In this document: positions 27,773 to 36,656 of the stretch, in pieces | Position numbering within the stretch: the stretch's first letter is position 1 | How the letters are laid out: every line of letters begins with the position of its first letter | Position numbers and translations under genes: made by a program | NCBI RefSeq assembly: GCF_002113375.1 | Contig: NZ_NEHO01000014.1 | Coordinates: 95,663-159,662 of the forward strand | Length of the DNA: 64,000 bases | Reading direction: 5' to 3' | Source of the DNA: Pseudomonas sp. R37(2017) | GTDB taxonomy: Bacteria > Pseudomonadota > Gammaproteobacteria > Pseudomonadales > Pseudomonadaceae | Notes under the pieces: generated by a model | The model's database searches: none | The model's input: the letters and a program-made list of their open reading frames with translations, nothing else | What the model was told of the DNA's origin: nothing

Positions 27773-27889
27773 CCTGTAGGAGCGAGCATGCTCGCGATGG
27801 TCGTCAACGATGATGATGGAAGTCTGATGCCCCGAGGTGTCTGGTCCACCATCGCGAGCATGCCGCAAGCGGGCGCTCGCTCCTACAGG
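27773..27889. repeat. REP doublet (type B arms, spacer family 2)
   Basis: Arms CCTGTAGGAGCGAGCATGCT and GCGGGCGCTCGCTCCTACAG. The inner sequence GTCGTCAACGATGATG matches spacer family 2. It lies in the 350-base divergent gap between the chemoreceptor and the antiporter-family gene. The rest of that gap (27684-27772 and 27890-28033) shows no gene. Confidence 0.85.
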
Positions 27890-28033
27890 TCATCATTTGC
27901 CATTACCTGGCTTTGACATGGGGGGGACTCTGCGGCACAGTGCGCGCCTTCTAATAAAACCCATTCCTTAATCCGCTGGCGGCTCTTCGCAGACTGCCGG
28001 ACGGAGTCTTTTCGTTTGTCTCGAGGTAATGAA

Positions 28034-29350
28034 ATGAATGCAGTGATTGCCGCGGTCGGCATCATGCTGGTACTCAGCCTGTCCCGCGTGCATGTGGTGA
28101 TCGCCCTGATCGTCGGTGCGCTGGTCGGGGGCCTGACTGGCGGTCTGGGTATCGAGGCGACACTCAAGGCTTTCAACAGCGGCCTTGGTGGCGGGGCTAC
28201 GGTGGCGTTGTCCTACGCTTTGCTCGGCGCTTTCGCGGTGGCGATTGCCAAGTCCGGCATGGCCCATGCGCTGGCCGACAAGGCTCTGGCGATGGTCGAT
28301 CGCCAGCACGCCAGCGGCGGTGGCCAGGTCAAATGGTTGCTGATCGGCCTGCTCTGGGTCGTGGCCATCGCCTCGCAGAACATCCTGCCGATCCATATCG
28401 CCTTCATTCCATTGCTGGTGCCACCGCTTCTTTATGTGCTGACCAGGCTGCAACTGGACCGTCGCCTGATCGCCTGCGTCATGACCTTCGGCTTGATCAC
28501 CCCCTACATGTTCCTGCCGGTGGGCTTTGGCAACATCTTCCTCAATGAGATCCTGCTGGCCAACGTCGCTCGCAGCGGTGTGGACATCAGCGGCATCAAT
28601 GTCACCCACGCCATGGGCATCCCGGCCCTGGGCATGGTGGCGGGCCTGCTGATCGCGTTTGTCAGCTACCGCAAGAAGCGTGTCTACGACCTGGCCAGGA
28701 TCGAGCAAGTCGAGCAAGTGGCGGTGCAATACAACCCGCTGAGCCTGATGGTCGCCGGCGTGGCCATCGCGGCGGCATTCATCATTCAATTGTTGCTCGA
28801 TTCGATGATTATCGGTGCACTGGTAGGCTTCCTGATTTTCTCCGTGTCGGGCATCGTCAAATGGCGCGACACCGATGACCTGTTCACCGAAGGCATGAAA
28901 ATGATGGCGATGATCGGCTTCATCATGATCGCAGCCTCGGGGTTCGCCGAAGTGATGAAGGCCACCGGTCAAGTGCAGACGCTGGTCGAGTCCTCGGCGG
29001 CGTACATCGATCACAGCAAGGGCATCGGAGCCTTGCTGATGTTGCTGGTGGGGTTGCTGGTGACCATGGGCATCGGCTCGTCGTTCTCCACCGTGCCGAT
29101 CCTGGCGGCGATCTTCGTGCCGCTGTGCGTGCAACTGGGCTTCAGCCCCTTGGCGATCGTGTGCATCGTCGGCACGGCCGGTGCCCTGGGCGACGCCGGC
29201 TCGCCGGCGTCGGACTCGACCCTGGGCCCGACCTCCGGCCTGAACATCGACGGCCAGCACCATCACATCTGGGACACCGTGGTCCCGACCTTCCTGCACT
29301 ACAACCTGCCGCTGCTGGCGTTCGGCTGGGTGGCGGCGATGGTGCTGTAA
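28034..29350 (+). CDS. Na+/H+ antiporter-family permease (YuiF-like)
   Basis: A 438-residue, strongly hydrophobic inner-membrane protein with roughly eleven to twelve helices. Glycine-rich re-entrant-looking segments include ALVGGLTGGLGIEATLK, NSGLGGGATVALSYALLG and GTAGALGDAGSPASDSTLGPT. This pattern matches the NhaC/YuiF group, annotated as Na+/H+ antiporters or amino-acid permeases (possibly histidine-type). The ATG at 28034 has GAGGTAATG before it. It is divergent from one chemoreceptor gene and upstream of another, which suggests a shared ligand but does not prove it. Confidence 0.75.
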   Translation: MNAVIAAVGIMLVLSLSRVHVVIALIVGALVGGLTGGLGIEATLKAFNSGLGGGATVALSYALLGAFAVAIAKSGMAHALADKALAMVDRQHASGGGQVKWLLIGLLWVVAIASQNILPIHIAFIPLLVPPLLYVLTRLQLDRRLIACVMTFGLITPYMFLPVGFGNIFLNEILLANVARSGVDISGINVTHAMGIPALGMVAGLLIAFVSYRKKRVYDLARIEQVEQVAVQYNPLSLMVAGVAIAAAFIIQLLLDSMIIGALVGFLIFSVSGIVKWRDTDDLFTEGMKMMAMIGFIMIAASGFAEVMKATGQVQTLVESSAAYIDHSKGIGALLMLLVGLLVTMGIGSSFSTVPILAAIFVPLCVQLGFSPLAIVCIVGTAGALGDAGSPASDSTLGPTSGLNIDGQHHHIWDTVVPTFLHYNLPLLAFGWVAAMVL

Positions 29351-29362
29351 CCCCGATACCCT

Positions 29363-29452
29363 CTGTGGGAGCGAGCCTGCTCGCGAAGGCGGCAGCACAT
29401 CCAGCATCGATGTGACTGACACTCCGCTTTCGCGAGCAGGCTCGCTCCCACA
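29363..29452. repeat. REP doublet (type A arms, spacer family 1)
   Basis: Arms CTGTGGGAGCGAGCCTGCTC and its complement. The spacer contains ATGTGACTGACACTCCGC, shared with the doublets at 58883 and 62869, and the right flank AAGGGATCTTC resembles those at 38514 and 41404. Confidence 0.85.
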
Positions 29453-29549
29453 AGGGATCTTCAGTGTCTCCGACGACCGCGTTCAACTTTTGTCCCGGCG
29501 TGCCGTTAAAGCGTTTAACCACGCCAACAAAATCAAAAGAGTGAACGTC

Positions 29550-31232
29550 ATGCGCATGAGCCTCAAGGCCAAAGTCCTGTCCCTTGCCGTCCTCCCGGTG
29601 TTGCTGTTTGCGCTGGTCATCAGCCTGACCACGCTGTTCATTCTTCAGGATCAGGCGCGCAAGGAAGTCGAGCAGACCCGCGAACGCTTGCTCACCGATG
29701 CCAAGGCGACCTTGCAAGGCTACGTGGCCGTGGCCATGACCACGATCAAGCCGCTTTACGACGCGGCCGCCCCCGGCGATGTGGCGGCGCGGGCCCAGGT
29801 GATCAAGCTGCTGTCGAGCATCACCTATGGCAAGGAAGGCTACTTCTTCGGCTACGACTCCAACACCGTGCGCCTGTTCAAGGCCAATAGCCCCGAGGGC
29901 GTGGGCCAGAGCTTCAAGGACAATCGAGACCCGAACGGTGTCTACGTCAACCGCGACCTGGTGAAGGTGGCGAAGGACGGTACGCACTACCTGCAATACA
30001 GCTCGCCACTGCCCGGCAATACCCAGGTGCTGGTGCCCAAGCTCGGTTACACCGAATACCTGCCGAAGTGGGACATGGCGGTCGGCACTTCGGTCAACCT
30101 CGATGGCATCGAAGCGCAAGTGGCGGTGGTCGAAGCCAAGGTCCAGGAGCGCATGCAAGGCATGGTCCTGAGCATCGTCGGCGTGGCGCTCGTGGTGCTG
30201 CTGCTGATCGCTGCTGCCGGGATGTTGCTGGCCAACACCATTCTGCGTCCGCTGCATTTGATGAAAGACAATCTCGATGACATCGCCGCGGGCGAGGGCG
30301 ATCTGACCCGTCGCCTGACCCTCACCAGCCAGGACGAACTCGGTGAACTGGCCGGCTCGTTCAACCGTTTCGTCGACAAGATCCACGGCCTGGTGCGGCA
30401 GATCACTGAAATGACTTCGCAACTGACCGGGCTGGTGAATCAGGTGTCCGACCAGGCCACTCGCTCGGATCAGGCCATGGAACGCCAGCGCCACGAAACC
30501 GATCAGGTGGCCACGGCGATCAACGAAATGTCGGCGGCGGCCCAGGAAGTGGCCAAGAGTGCGCAGAACGCCGCGGTGGCAGCCCAACAGACCGATGAAG
30601 AAGGGCAGGCCGCTAAGCGTGTGGTGGCGGGCAGCATCGAAAAAATCCATGCCTTGGTGGACGACATCCGCAGCAGCGGCGTCTCCCTCGACAGCCTGCA
30701 AAAAGACGTGTCGTCGATTGTCAGCGTGCTTGGGGTGATCCGCTCGATTGCCGAGCAGACCAACCTGCTGGCGCTCAACGCGGCCATTGAAGCCGCCCGT
30801 GCCGGCGAGGCCGGGCGCGGCTTTGCGGTAGTGGCCGATGAAGTGCGGGCGCTGGCCAGCCGCACGCAAATCAGCACCCAGGAAATCCAGGGCATGATCG
30901 ACCGCCTGCAGGCCGGTACCCAGTCGGCGGTGGAGGCGATGCGTCGTTCCAGCGAGGCCGGCGATGGCACTTCGGCCCAGGCCAACGAGGCGGGTGCATC
31001 GCTGGACACCATGGCTCAGTTGATCGCCACCATCAATTCGATGAACGCGCAGATCGCCAGTGCCGCCGAAGAACAGACCGCCGTGGCCGAGGAAATCAAC
31101 CGCAGCGTGCATCAGATTGCCGTGGCCGTGGACAAAGTCGCCGACGAAACCCAGCTCGGCGCGCAGACGTCGCGCAGCCTGGCCGACCTCGGTCAACGCC
31201 TGGGCAGTCTGGTGGGGCAGTTCCGGATCTGA
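29550..31232 (+). CDS. Methyl-accepting chemotaxis protein with single-Cache-type sensor
   Basis: A 560-residue chemoreceptor. The first helix is at about 10-30 and the periplasmic sensor at about 35-205 (YGKEGYFFGYDSN, YLPKWDMAVGTSV), a Cache_2/sCache pattern often linked to small organic acids. The second helix lies at about 208-232, with HAMP (NTILRPLHLMKDN) next. The signalling hairpin EQTNLLALNAAIEAARAGEAG and the family end LVGQFRI complete it. The ATG at 29550 precedes MRMSLKAKV; Met3 is an alternative. No CheR pentapeptide. A 24-base hairpin directly downstream probably ends the transcript. Confidence 0.9.
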   Translation: MRMSLKAKVLSLAVLPVLLFALVISLTTLFILQDQARKEVEQTRERLLTDAKATLQGYVAVAMTTIKPLYDAAAPGDVAARAQVIKLLSSITYGKEGYFFGYDSNTVRLFKANSPEGVGQSFKDNRDPNGVYVNRDLVKVAKDGTHYLQYSSPLPGNTQVLVPKLGYTEYLPKWDMAVGTSVNLDGIEAQVAVVEAKVQERMQGMVLSIVGVALVVLLLIAAAGMLLANTILRPLHLMKDNLDDIAAGEGDLTRRLTLTSQDELGELAGSFNRFVDKIHGLVRQITEMTSQLTGLVNQVSDQATRSDQAMERQRHETDQVATAINEMSAAAQEVAKSAQNAAVAAQQTDEEGQAAKRVVAGSIEKIHALVDDIRSSGVSLDSLQKDVSSIVSVLGVIRSIAEQTNLLALNAAIEAARAGEAGRGFAVVADEVRALASRTQISTQEIQGMIDRLQAGTQSAVEAMRRSSEAGDGTSAQANEAGASLDTMAQLIATINSMNAQIASAAEEQTAVAEEINRSVHQIAVAVDKVADETQLGAQTSRSLADLGQRLGSLVGQFRI

Positions 31233-31243
31233 CGGGTTTGCAA

Positions 31244-31267
31244 CCTGTGGGAGCAAGCTCCCACAGG
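31244..31267 (+). terminator. Perfect hairpin after the chemoreceptor gene
   Basis: CCTGTGGGAG-CAAG-CTCCCACAGG, a 10-bp perfect stem starting 12 bases after the stop codon. No T-run follows, so it may be a decayed REP arm that serves as terminator. Confidence 0.6.
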
Positions 31268-31351
31268 GATTTGTGACCGATAGGAGGGACAGCCACTACA
31301 CTTGTTTTGTGCATCCGAGCACTGGACGACCTTGCTAGAGGAGCCAGTTCC

Positions 31352-31516
31352 ATGATTGACCGTGAAAGTATCTGCGATTGTCCGAAATGTTCCTGCAAAC
31401 TCGGCGAACATCCGATTGCCCGCCACGGCAAGCATTACTGCTGTGAAGCCTGCGCCAAACACCATGAGCACGGCGAGGAGTGCGCCAATAAAGGCTGCAA
31501 GTGCTCACAGGGCTGA
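31352..31516 (+). CDS. Bacterial metallothionein
   Basis: A 54-residue cysteine-rich protein. The start IDRESICDCPKCSCKLGEHP and later CCEACAKHHEHGEECANKGCKCSQG give nine cysteines and several histidines, the zinc-finger-like bacterial metallothionein pattern (BmtA/SmtA family). It sequesters zinc, cadmium or copper in the cytoplasm. The ATG at 31352 has an AGAGGAGCC ribosome site and starts later than the longest open frame. It stands as a single gene; no adjacent metal regulator is seen. Confidence 0.9.
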   Translation: MIDRESICDCPKCSCKLGEHPIARHGKHYCCEACAKHHEHGEECANKGCKCSQG

Positions 31517-31534
31517 CGGCATTCGCGACACGCC

Positions 31535-31565
31535 ATAAAAAAGTGGAGCCTAATCCGGCTCCACT
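31535..31565. terminator. Bidirectional terminator overlapping a stop codon
   Basis: The stem AGTGGAGCC (31542-31550) pairs with GGCTCCACT (31557-31565) around a six-base loop. An A-run lies on the left, giving a T-run for the minus strand. The stop codon of the minus-strand gene (31550-31552) is inside the hairpin, and the metallothionein gene ends just to the left. Confidence 0.85.
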
Positions 31566-31816
31566 TCCAGCCTGAGGCTGCCGTCTTCCAGGCATTCGCT
31601 GCGGCGAACGGTGCCCTGCAAGCGCCGTCCCTCCACCCGCACCACCAGGGTCCTGGCTTGCTCAAGATCTTCCGGCAGGGGCGCCGGCACGCGTATGGCG
31701 AAGCAAAATGGGTCATTTTCGACCTGTTCCAGGCCGATCCGGCACTCGACGCTTCTGGTGGTGCTGCCCAAACCGTACTCCAACTGCGCAAGGCTGCTGA
31801 CGGATTTCGCGGTCAT
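31550..31816 (-). CDS. Small conserved-type hypothetical protein (88 aa)
   Basis: An 88-residue soluble protein starting MTAKSVSSLAQLEYGLG. It has a hydrophobic/acidic middle (FCFAIRVPAPLPEDLE) and ends EDGSLRLEVEPD. The start at 31816 is chosen because the upstream extension is arginine-rich and reads over the neighbouring gene in a wrong frame. No family or catalytic motif is recognised; the alternating hydrophobic pattern suggests a small beta domain. It ends inside a clear terminator, which supports it being expressed. Confidence 0.6.
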   Translation of the reverse strand: MTAKSVSSLAQLEYGLGSTTRSVECRIGLEQVENDPFCFAIRVPAPLPEDLEQARTLVVRVEGRRLQGTVRRSECLEDGSLRLEVEPD

Positions 31817-31850
31817 TATCCTTCCCCCCGGCCCTGATGGTTGCCAGAGC

Positions 31851-32084
31851 TTAGTTCGCCGGCCGCCACTTGACGTTTTCCACGCCGAATTTTTCCGCCA
31901 TCGGCTTGCTGGTCTTCTGCACCTTCTCGCGTCCGAATCGGGGGATTCGCCCCACCCCCGCGTCACAGCTCGCCCAATGCCAGGCTTCTGCGTTATCCAT
32001 TTTTTCCAGTCGGATAATGAATGACTTCGGAGCGCCATGGAGGGTGTACTCAATGACGAACAATTTTGCGCTGTTCATAAACAT
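31851..32084 (-). CDS. DUF6555-type small protein
   Basis: A 77-residue protein of a small family I know only from pseudomonads: LFVIEYTLHGAPKSFIIRLEKMDNAEAWHWASCDAG, then a basic tail (RFGREKVQKTSKPMAEKFGVENVKW). No function is known. A ribosome site (GGGAGA) precedes the ATG at 32084; Met3 at 32078 is possible. It is upstream of, and on the same strand as, the 88-residue gene, with a 34-base gap. Confidence 0.72.
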   Translation of the reverse strand: MFMNSAKLFVIEYTLHGAPKSFIIRLEKMDNAEAWHWASCDAGVGRIPRFGREKVQKTSKPMAEKFGVENVKWRPAN

Positions 32085-32225
32085 CCTGTTTCTCCCTGTT
32101 GTACCTAGAAGGATCGCGCGCCATCGGGAAAATTCATTCGAATCTTCCCGATGGCGGCAGTTGCTGGCGACAAGCCCGGCGCCTCGTTACCATGCAGGCT
32201 TGCCGATCCCCAATGAACATTGACC

Positions 32226-33005
32226 ATGGCCCTTGCCGCACCGCCCGACCTGAGTGACACCGATGTGCCCGTGCAACCGCTGGCCCGCACCTATCCGCGC
32301 GGGTTGTACATCGAGCCCCATGAGCACGTCTGGGGCCAGTTGCTCTATGCAATGAGCGGGGTGATGTGGGTCGAGACACCGCACGAGGCGCTGGTGGTGC
32401 CGCCGCAACGGGCGGTGTGGTTGCCGCCCGGCGTACCCCACGGGATTCGCGTGGTGTCTGACCTGCAGATGCGCAACATCTACCTGCGTCCGTCCCTGGC
32501 GGCGACCCTGGATGACAGTGTGCAGGTCATCGAGGTCGGTGGCTTGCTGCGAGAACTGATTGTCGGCCTGGTGGAGCAGGGCAACGACGGATCACCCGAG
32601 TATTACGACGCGTTGGTGGGCCTGGCGCTGCTGGAGCTCAAGCGGGCCAGGCGTTCGCTGCTGAAAATCCCGCTGCCGGACGATTCCGACCGACGGCTGA
32701 TGAACCTGTGCCAGGCGGTCATGTCCGCACCCTCGCTGGAGATTGCGTTCGAACAGCACGCGGAAAATGCCGGTGCCAGCGTGCGGACCCTGGCGCGGCT
32801 GTTCAAGGACGGTCTGGGCATGGGTTTCGCCGAGTGGCGGCGTCAGGTGCAACTGGCGACGGCGGTGGCCGAGTTGATCCAGGGCGTACCGGTCAGCGCG
32901 ATCGCCCGGGACCTGGGCTATTCGCCGAGCAGTTTCAGCGACATGTTTCGTCGTGAGCTGGGCGTTGCCCCCTCGCAGTTTCCCGTGGCGCAACGCCAGG
33001 ACTGA
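32226..33005 (+). CDS. AraC-family regulator with cupin N-terminus
   Basis: A 259-residue regulator. The N-terminal cupin (residues about 20-95) shows HEHVWGQLLYAMSGVM and WLPPGVPHGI with metal- or ligand-type histidines. The C-terminal double helix-turn-helix includes ASVRTLARLFKDGLGMGFAEWRRQ and IARDLGYSPSSFSDMFRRELGVAPSQF. This layout is that of NimR-like regulators that control adjacent exporters. Here no exporter is adjacent; the next genes are a XapX protein and an oxidoreductase. Start at ATG 32226; a TTG at 32220 is possible. Confidence 0.85.
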   Translation: MALAAPPDLSDTDVPVQPLARTYPRGLYIEPHEHVWGQLLYAMSGVMWVETPHEALVVPPQRAVWLPPGVPHGIRVVSDLQMRNIYLRPSLAATLDDSVQVIEVGGLLRELIVGLVEQGNDGSPEYYDALVGLALLELKRARRSLLKIPLPDDSDRRLMNLCQAVMSAPSLEIAFEQHAENAGASVRTLARLFKDGLGMGFAEWRRQVQLATAVAELIQGVPVSAIARDLGYSPSSFSDMFRRELGVAPSQFPVAQRQD

Positions 33006-33111
33006 ATTGGCCGGCAGCCTGCTTTGGCCGAAATTCAGAAGTACTTGGCCGATGCCCGAACGCGTCGCCCTCTAGACTCTACGCATACCTCAAATTGCCC
33101 CGGAGTCTGCC

Positions 33112-33285
33112 ATGAACCTCCTCATGTCACTGGCCATCGGTCTGGGTGTCGGTCTGCTCTACGGCGCCCTGGATTTTCGTTCTCCCGCACCCCCGGCCAT
33201 CGCGCTGGTGGGCCTGCTCGGCATGCTCGCCGGCGAGAAACTCTGGCCGATGGGGCGAGAGCTGGTGGCCGGCTGGATCTCCTGA
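33112..33285 (+). CDS. XapX-domain small membrane protein
   Basis: A 57-residue protein with two hydrophobic segments (LLMSLAIGLGVGLLYGAL and PAIALVGLLGMLAGEKLW) separated by FRSPAPP, matching the XapX/DUF1427 pattern. Its role is unknown; family members often sit beside transport or regulatory genes. The ATG at 33112 follows a CGGAG site. It lies 28 bases before the next gene and may be in its operon. Confidence 0.78.
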   Translation: MNLLMSLAIGLGVGLLYGALDFRSPAPPAIALVGLLGMLAGEKLWPMGRELVAGWIS

Positions 33286-33312
33286 AGCCTTTTTTACCTG
33301 GTGGATATGCCC

Positions 33313-34269
33313 ATGAAAGCTCTGCAATTCGATAAAACCGGTGATCTCTCGGCCCTGCGCTATGTGGAGGTGCCTACGCCTGTGCCCGGCGCCGATGATG
33401 TGTTGGTCGAGATCAAGGCCGCGGGCCTCAACCCCAGCGATGTGAAGAACGTGCTGGGACGCTTCCCCTACACCACCTTGCCGCGGATTCCCGGTCGTGA
33501 CTTTGCCGGTGTGGTCGTGGCTGGCCCGCAAGCGCTGATCGGCCAGGAAGTCTGGGGGACGGGGCGGGAACTGGGCTTTTTCGCCGACGGGTCCCACGCG
33601 CAGTTCGTCAAGCTGCCGGCCAATGGCGTAGCGCTCAAACCCACGCACCTGAGCTTCGCCCAGGCCGCCAGCCTCGGCGTGCCGTACACCACGGCGTGGG
33701 ATGCGCTGGAGCGCAGCCTGGTGACGGCCGAAACCCGCTTGCTGGTCATCGGTGGCGGTGCGGTCGGCAGTGCCGCGCTGGCCCTGGCCAAGGTGCGCGG
33801 TGCCCGAGTGCTGGCGGCCGCGCGGCGTGCCGAGCAGGTCAGGGACTTGCAGGAACAGGGCTATCAGACCTTGCAACTGGATAAACCCGAAGACCTCGGG
33901 GCCCAGGTCGATGCCGTGTATGCCGGCGGTGCCGACGTGATTTTCGACACCACCGGATTCTGGCTGCCGGCCTCTGTGCCTGCCCTGGCTGCGTTCGGCC
34001 GCATCGCAATCATCGCGGCGCCCGTGGACGGTCACGTGCAGTTGCCGGCCCTGGCGTTGTATCGCAAGGGCGGCTCGGTGGTGGGGATCAACTCGTTGCT
34101 GTACGGGGTACAGGCGTGTGCGGCGATGCTCGAGCAGTTCGGCCGCTTCTTCGACCAGGACCTGTTGCCATTGCCCCAGGGCTTGTTCGAGTCGCCATTG
34201 GCCGAAGGGCTGGAGCGTTACGCCGAAGTGGATCAGGGCAGCGGCGACAAGGTGATTCTGTTGCCTTGA
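33313..34269 (+). CDS. Zinc-independent medium-chain dehydrogenase (quinone-oxidoreductase-like)
   Basis: A 318-residue protein with a GroES-like N-terminal domain (ALQFDKTGDLSALRYVEVPTP) and a Rossmann domain containing VIGGGAVGSAALALAKVRGARVL near residue 140. There is no structural or catalytic zinc-ligand set, which places it in the quinone oxidoreductase group (NADPH dependent). The substrate is unknown. Start MKALQF at 33313; ATG 33307 and GTG 33301 lie just upstream in frame. It follows the XapX gene closely. Confidence 0.85.
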   Translation: MKALQFDKTGDLSALRYVEVPTPVPGADDVLVEIKAAGLNPSDVKNVLGRFPYTTLPRIPGRDFAGVVVAGPQALIGQEVWGTGRELGFFADGSHAQFVKLPANGVALKPTHLSFAQAASLGVPYTTAWDALERSLVTAETRLLVIGGGAVGSAALALAKVRGARVLAAARRAEQVRDLQEQGYQTLQLDKPEDLGAQVDAVYAGGADVIFDTTGFWLPASVPALAAFGRIAIIAAPVDGHVQLPALALYRKGGSVVGINSLLYGVQACAAMLEQFGRFFDQDLLPLPQGLFESPLAEGLERYAEVDQGSGDKVILLP

Positions 34270-34367
34270 CTGCAATCAATGTGGGGGCACTGTTCACCCT
34301 GCATCTCCTACAAAGGAAAGGGTCCGTTGCTGTAGGATTAGCGACCTGAACTCCAAGAGGTGCCTCC

Positions 34368-35402
34368 ATGAGCGAGCCGATTCGCCTGACTCAATACAGC
34401 CACGGCGCTGGATGCGGTTGCAAGATTTCTCCCCAGGTGCTGGAAGTGATCCTGGCCGGCAGCGGGGCGCAGAACCTCGACCCGAAACTCTGGGTCGGCA
34501 ACGCTTCGCGTGACGACGCCGCGGTGTATGCCATCGACGAAGCACGCGGCGTGGTCTCGACCACGGACTTTTTCATGCCGATCGTCGATGATCCCTTCGA
34601 TTTCGGCCGAATTGCCGCCACCAATGCCATCAGCGACATCTACGCCATGGGCGGCGATCCGTTGATGGCGATTGCGATTCTGGGTTGGCCAGTGAACGTG
34701 CTGGCACCGGAAATTGCCCGGGAAGTGATCCGCGGCGGTCGTTCGGTATGCGACGCGGCGGGCATCCCGCTGGCCGGTGGACATTCCATCGACGCACCTG
34801 AGCCGATTTTTGGCCTGGCCGTCACCGGTCTGGTGGAGAAGCGCCACATGAAGCGCAACGATACCGCCACGGCCGGTTGCCTGCTCTATCTCACCAAGCC
34901 CTTGGGCATCGGCATCCTTACGACGGCCGAGAAAAAGGGCAAGTTGCGCAACGCTGACATCGGCCTGGCCCGGGACTGGATGTGCACCCTGAACAAACCC
35001 GGCAGCCGCTTCGGCAAGCTCGACGGCGTGACCGCGATGACCGACGTCACCGGTTTCGGCCTGCTCGGGCATTTGGTGGAAATGGCCGATGGCAGTCAGC
35101 TCACCGCACGTATCGAATATGACCGCGTACCGCGCCTGCCGGGCGTCGAGTATTACCTGGAACAGGGCTGCGTGCCGGGCGGGACACTGCGCAATTTCGA
35201 CAGCTACGCCAGCAAGCTCGGACGCCTTCAGGAGCTGCACAAACGCGTGCTCTGCGACCCGCAGACCAGCGGCGGCCTGCTGATTGCCGTGACGCCCGAA
35301 GGTAACGAGCAATTCCTTGGCGTGGCCGCCGAACTGGGCCTGAGCCTGGAACCGATCGGTGAACTGGTCGAGCGACAGAGCAACGCGGTCGAGGTGTCTT
35401 GA
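34368..35402 (+). CDS. selD: Selenide, water dikinase
   Basis: A 344-residue enzyme that makes selenophosphate from selenide and ATP. The N-terminal catalytic loop SHGAGCGCK has cysteines at 16 and 18 with Lys19; the first position is Cys, not selenocysteine. The FGRIAATNAISDIYAMGG segment and the DVTGFGLLGHL motif are conserved. Its stop overlaps the start of mnmH (TGATG), showing translational coupling. In this operon the product is used for selenouridine in tRNA; no selA or selB is in the window. Confidence 0.95.
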   Translation: MSEPIRLTQYSHGAGCGCKISPQVLEVILAGSGAQNLDPKLWVGNASRDDAAVYAIDEARGVVSTTDFFMPIVDDPFDFGRIAATNAISDIYAMGGDPLMAIAILGWPVNVLAPEIAREVIRGGRSVCDAAGIPLAGGHSIDAPEPIFGLAVTGLVEKRHMKRNDTATAGCLLYLTKPLGIGILTTAEKKGKLRNADIGLARDWMCTLNKPGSRFGKLDGVTAMTDVTGFGLLGHLVEMADGSQLTARIEYDRVPRLPGVEYYLEQGCVPGGTLRNFDSYASKLGRLQELHKRVLCDPQTSGGLLIAVTPEGNEQFLGVAAELGLSLEPIGELVERQSNAVEVS

Positions 35403-36505
35403 TGTCTGTCGATTACACCGATTACCGCGACATCTTCATCAACGACCGGCCGATGATGGACACCCGCGCGCCGGTCGAATTCAACAAGGGCTCGTTCCCC
35501 GGCGTGATCAACCTGCCGTTGATGAATGACCATGAACGCCAACGGGTCGGCACCTGCTACAAGCAGCACGGCCAGCAAGCGGCCATTGTGCTTGGGCATC
35601 AACTGGTGTCGGGCGCGGTCAAGGCCGAACGCCTCCAGGCCTGGGCCGATTTCGCCCGGGCGCATCCCGATGGCTATCTGTACTGTTTTCGCGGCGGCCT
35701 GCGCTCGCAGATTGTCCAGCAATGGCTCAAGGACGAGGCCGGCATTGACTACCCACGGGTGGGCGGTGGCTACAAGGCCATGCGTACCTTCCTGTTGGAT
35801 ACCCTCGATCAGGCGGTTGCCCAGTGCGATTTCGTCCTGTTGGGCGGGATGACCGGCACCGGCAAGACCGAACTGCTCATGCAACTGAACAACACCGTGG
35901 ACCTTGAAGGTCATGCCAACCACCGCGGCTCCAGTTTCGGCAAGCGCGCCACCGGCCAACCCTCGAATATCGATTTCGAAAACCGCTTGGCGGTGGACGT
36001 GCTGAAAAAGCGCGCCCGGGGCATCGAACAGTTCGTTCTGGAAGACGAAAGCCGCGCGGTGGGCAGTTGTGCGCTGCCGTTGCCGCTGTACCAGGGCATG
36101 CAGCAGTTTCCGATGGTCTGGCTGGAAGACAGCCTGGAAGGTCGGGTCGAACGGATCCTGCGCGATTACGTGGTGGATCTGTGCGCCGAATTCATCGACG
36201 TGCACGGCGAGGAGGGCTTTGCGCTGTTTTCCGAGCGGCTGCTGGCGAGCCTGAACAATGTGCAGAAACGCCTGGGTGGCGAACGTCATCGGCGCATGTT
36301 GATGTTGATGGAGGAGGCATTGGCGGAGCAGGCCCGCAGTGGCGCGGTGGATCTGCACCGGGGCTGGATCGATGGCTTGCTGCGCGAATACTACGACCCG
36401 ATGTACGCGTTCCAGCGGGAGAAGAAAGGCGCACGGATCGAGTTTGCGGGGGAGCGGAAGGCGGTTCTCGAGTATCTGCGGGAGCGGGGTAGCCAGAAAG
36501 GTTGA
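35402..36505 (+). CDS. mnmH: tRNA 2-selenouridine synthase (rhodanese + P-loop)
   Basis: A 367-residue protein, also called SelU or YbbB. The N-terminal rhodanese domain carries the catalytic cysteine near residue 95 (YCFRGGLRSQ). The C-terminal P-loop GGMTGTGKTELL lies near 149-160. It replaces sulfur with selenium at the wobble 2-thiouridine of Lys, Glu and Gln tRNAs, using selenophosphate and a geranylated intermediate. The ATG at 35402 overlaps the selD stop by one base. Confidence 0.94.
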   Translation: MSVDYTDYRDIFINDRPMMDTRAPVEFNKGSFPGVINLPLMNDHERQRVGTCYKQHGQQAAIVLGHQLVSGAVKAERLQAWADFARAHPDGYLYCFRGGLRSQIVQQWLKDEAGIDYPRVGGGYKAMRTFLLDTLDQAVAQCDFVLLGGMTGTGKTELLMQLNNTVDLEGHANHRGSSFGKRATGQPSNIDFENRLAVDVLKKRARGIEQFVLEDESRAVGSCALPLPLYQGMQQFPMVWLEDSLEGRVERILRDYVVDLCAEFIDVHGEEGFALFSERLLASLNNVQKRLGGERHRRMLMLMEEALAEQARSGAVDLHRGWIDGLLREYYDPMYAFQREKKGARIEFAGERKAVLEYLRERGSQKG

Positions 36506-36523
36506 GGGTGTTTTTGCCGGCCC

Positions 36524-36632
36524 CATCGCGAGCATGCCGCAAGCGGGCACCCGCTCCTACAATGGATTTGTAGTGCGCTCAAGAAGGCATGAACACTACA
36601 GAACCCTGTAGGAGCGAGCATGCTCGCGAAGA
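36524..36632. repeat. REP elements, two separated arms
   Basis: The left element, ATCGCGAGCATGCCGCAAGC to CCCGCTCCTACAA (36525-36562), and the right element, CCTGTAGGAGCGAGCATGCT (36605-36624), are about 40 bases apart in the convergent gap after mnmH. The arms are in reversed order relative to most doublets here. Confidence 0.75.
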
Positions 36633-36656
36633 GGCCCGATCAAGCAACGCACAACC

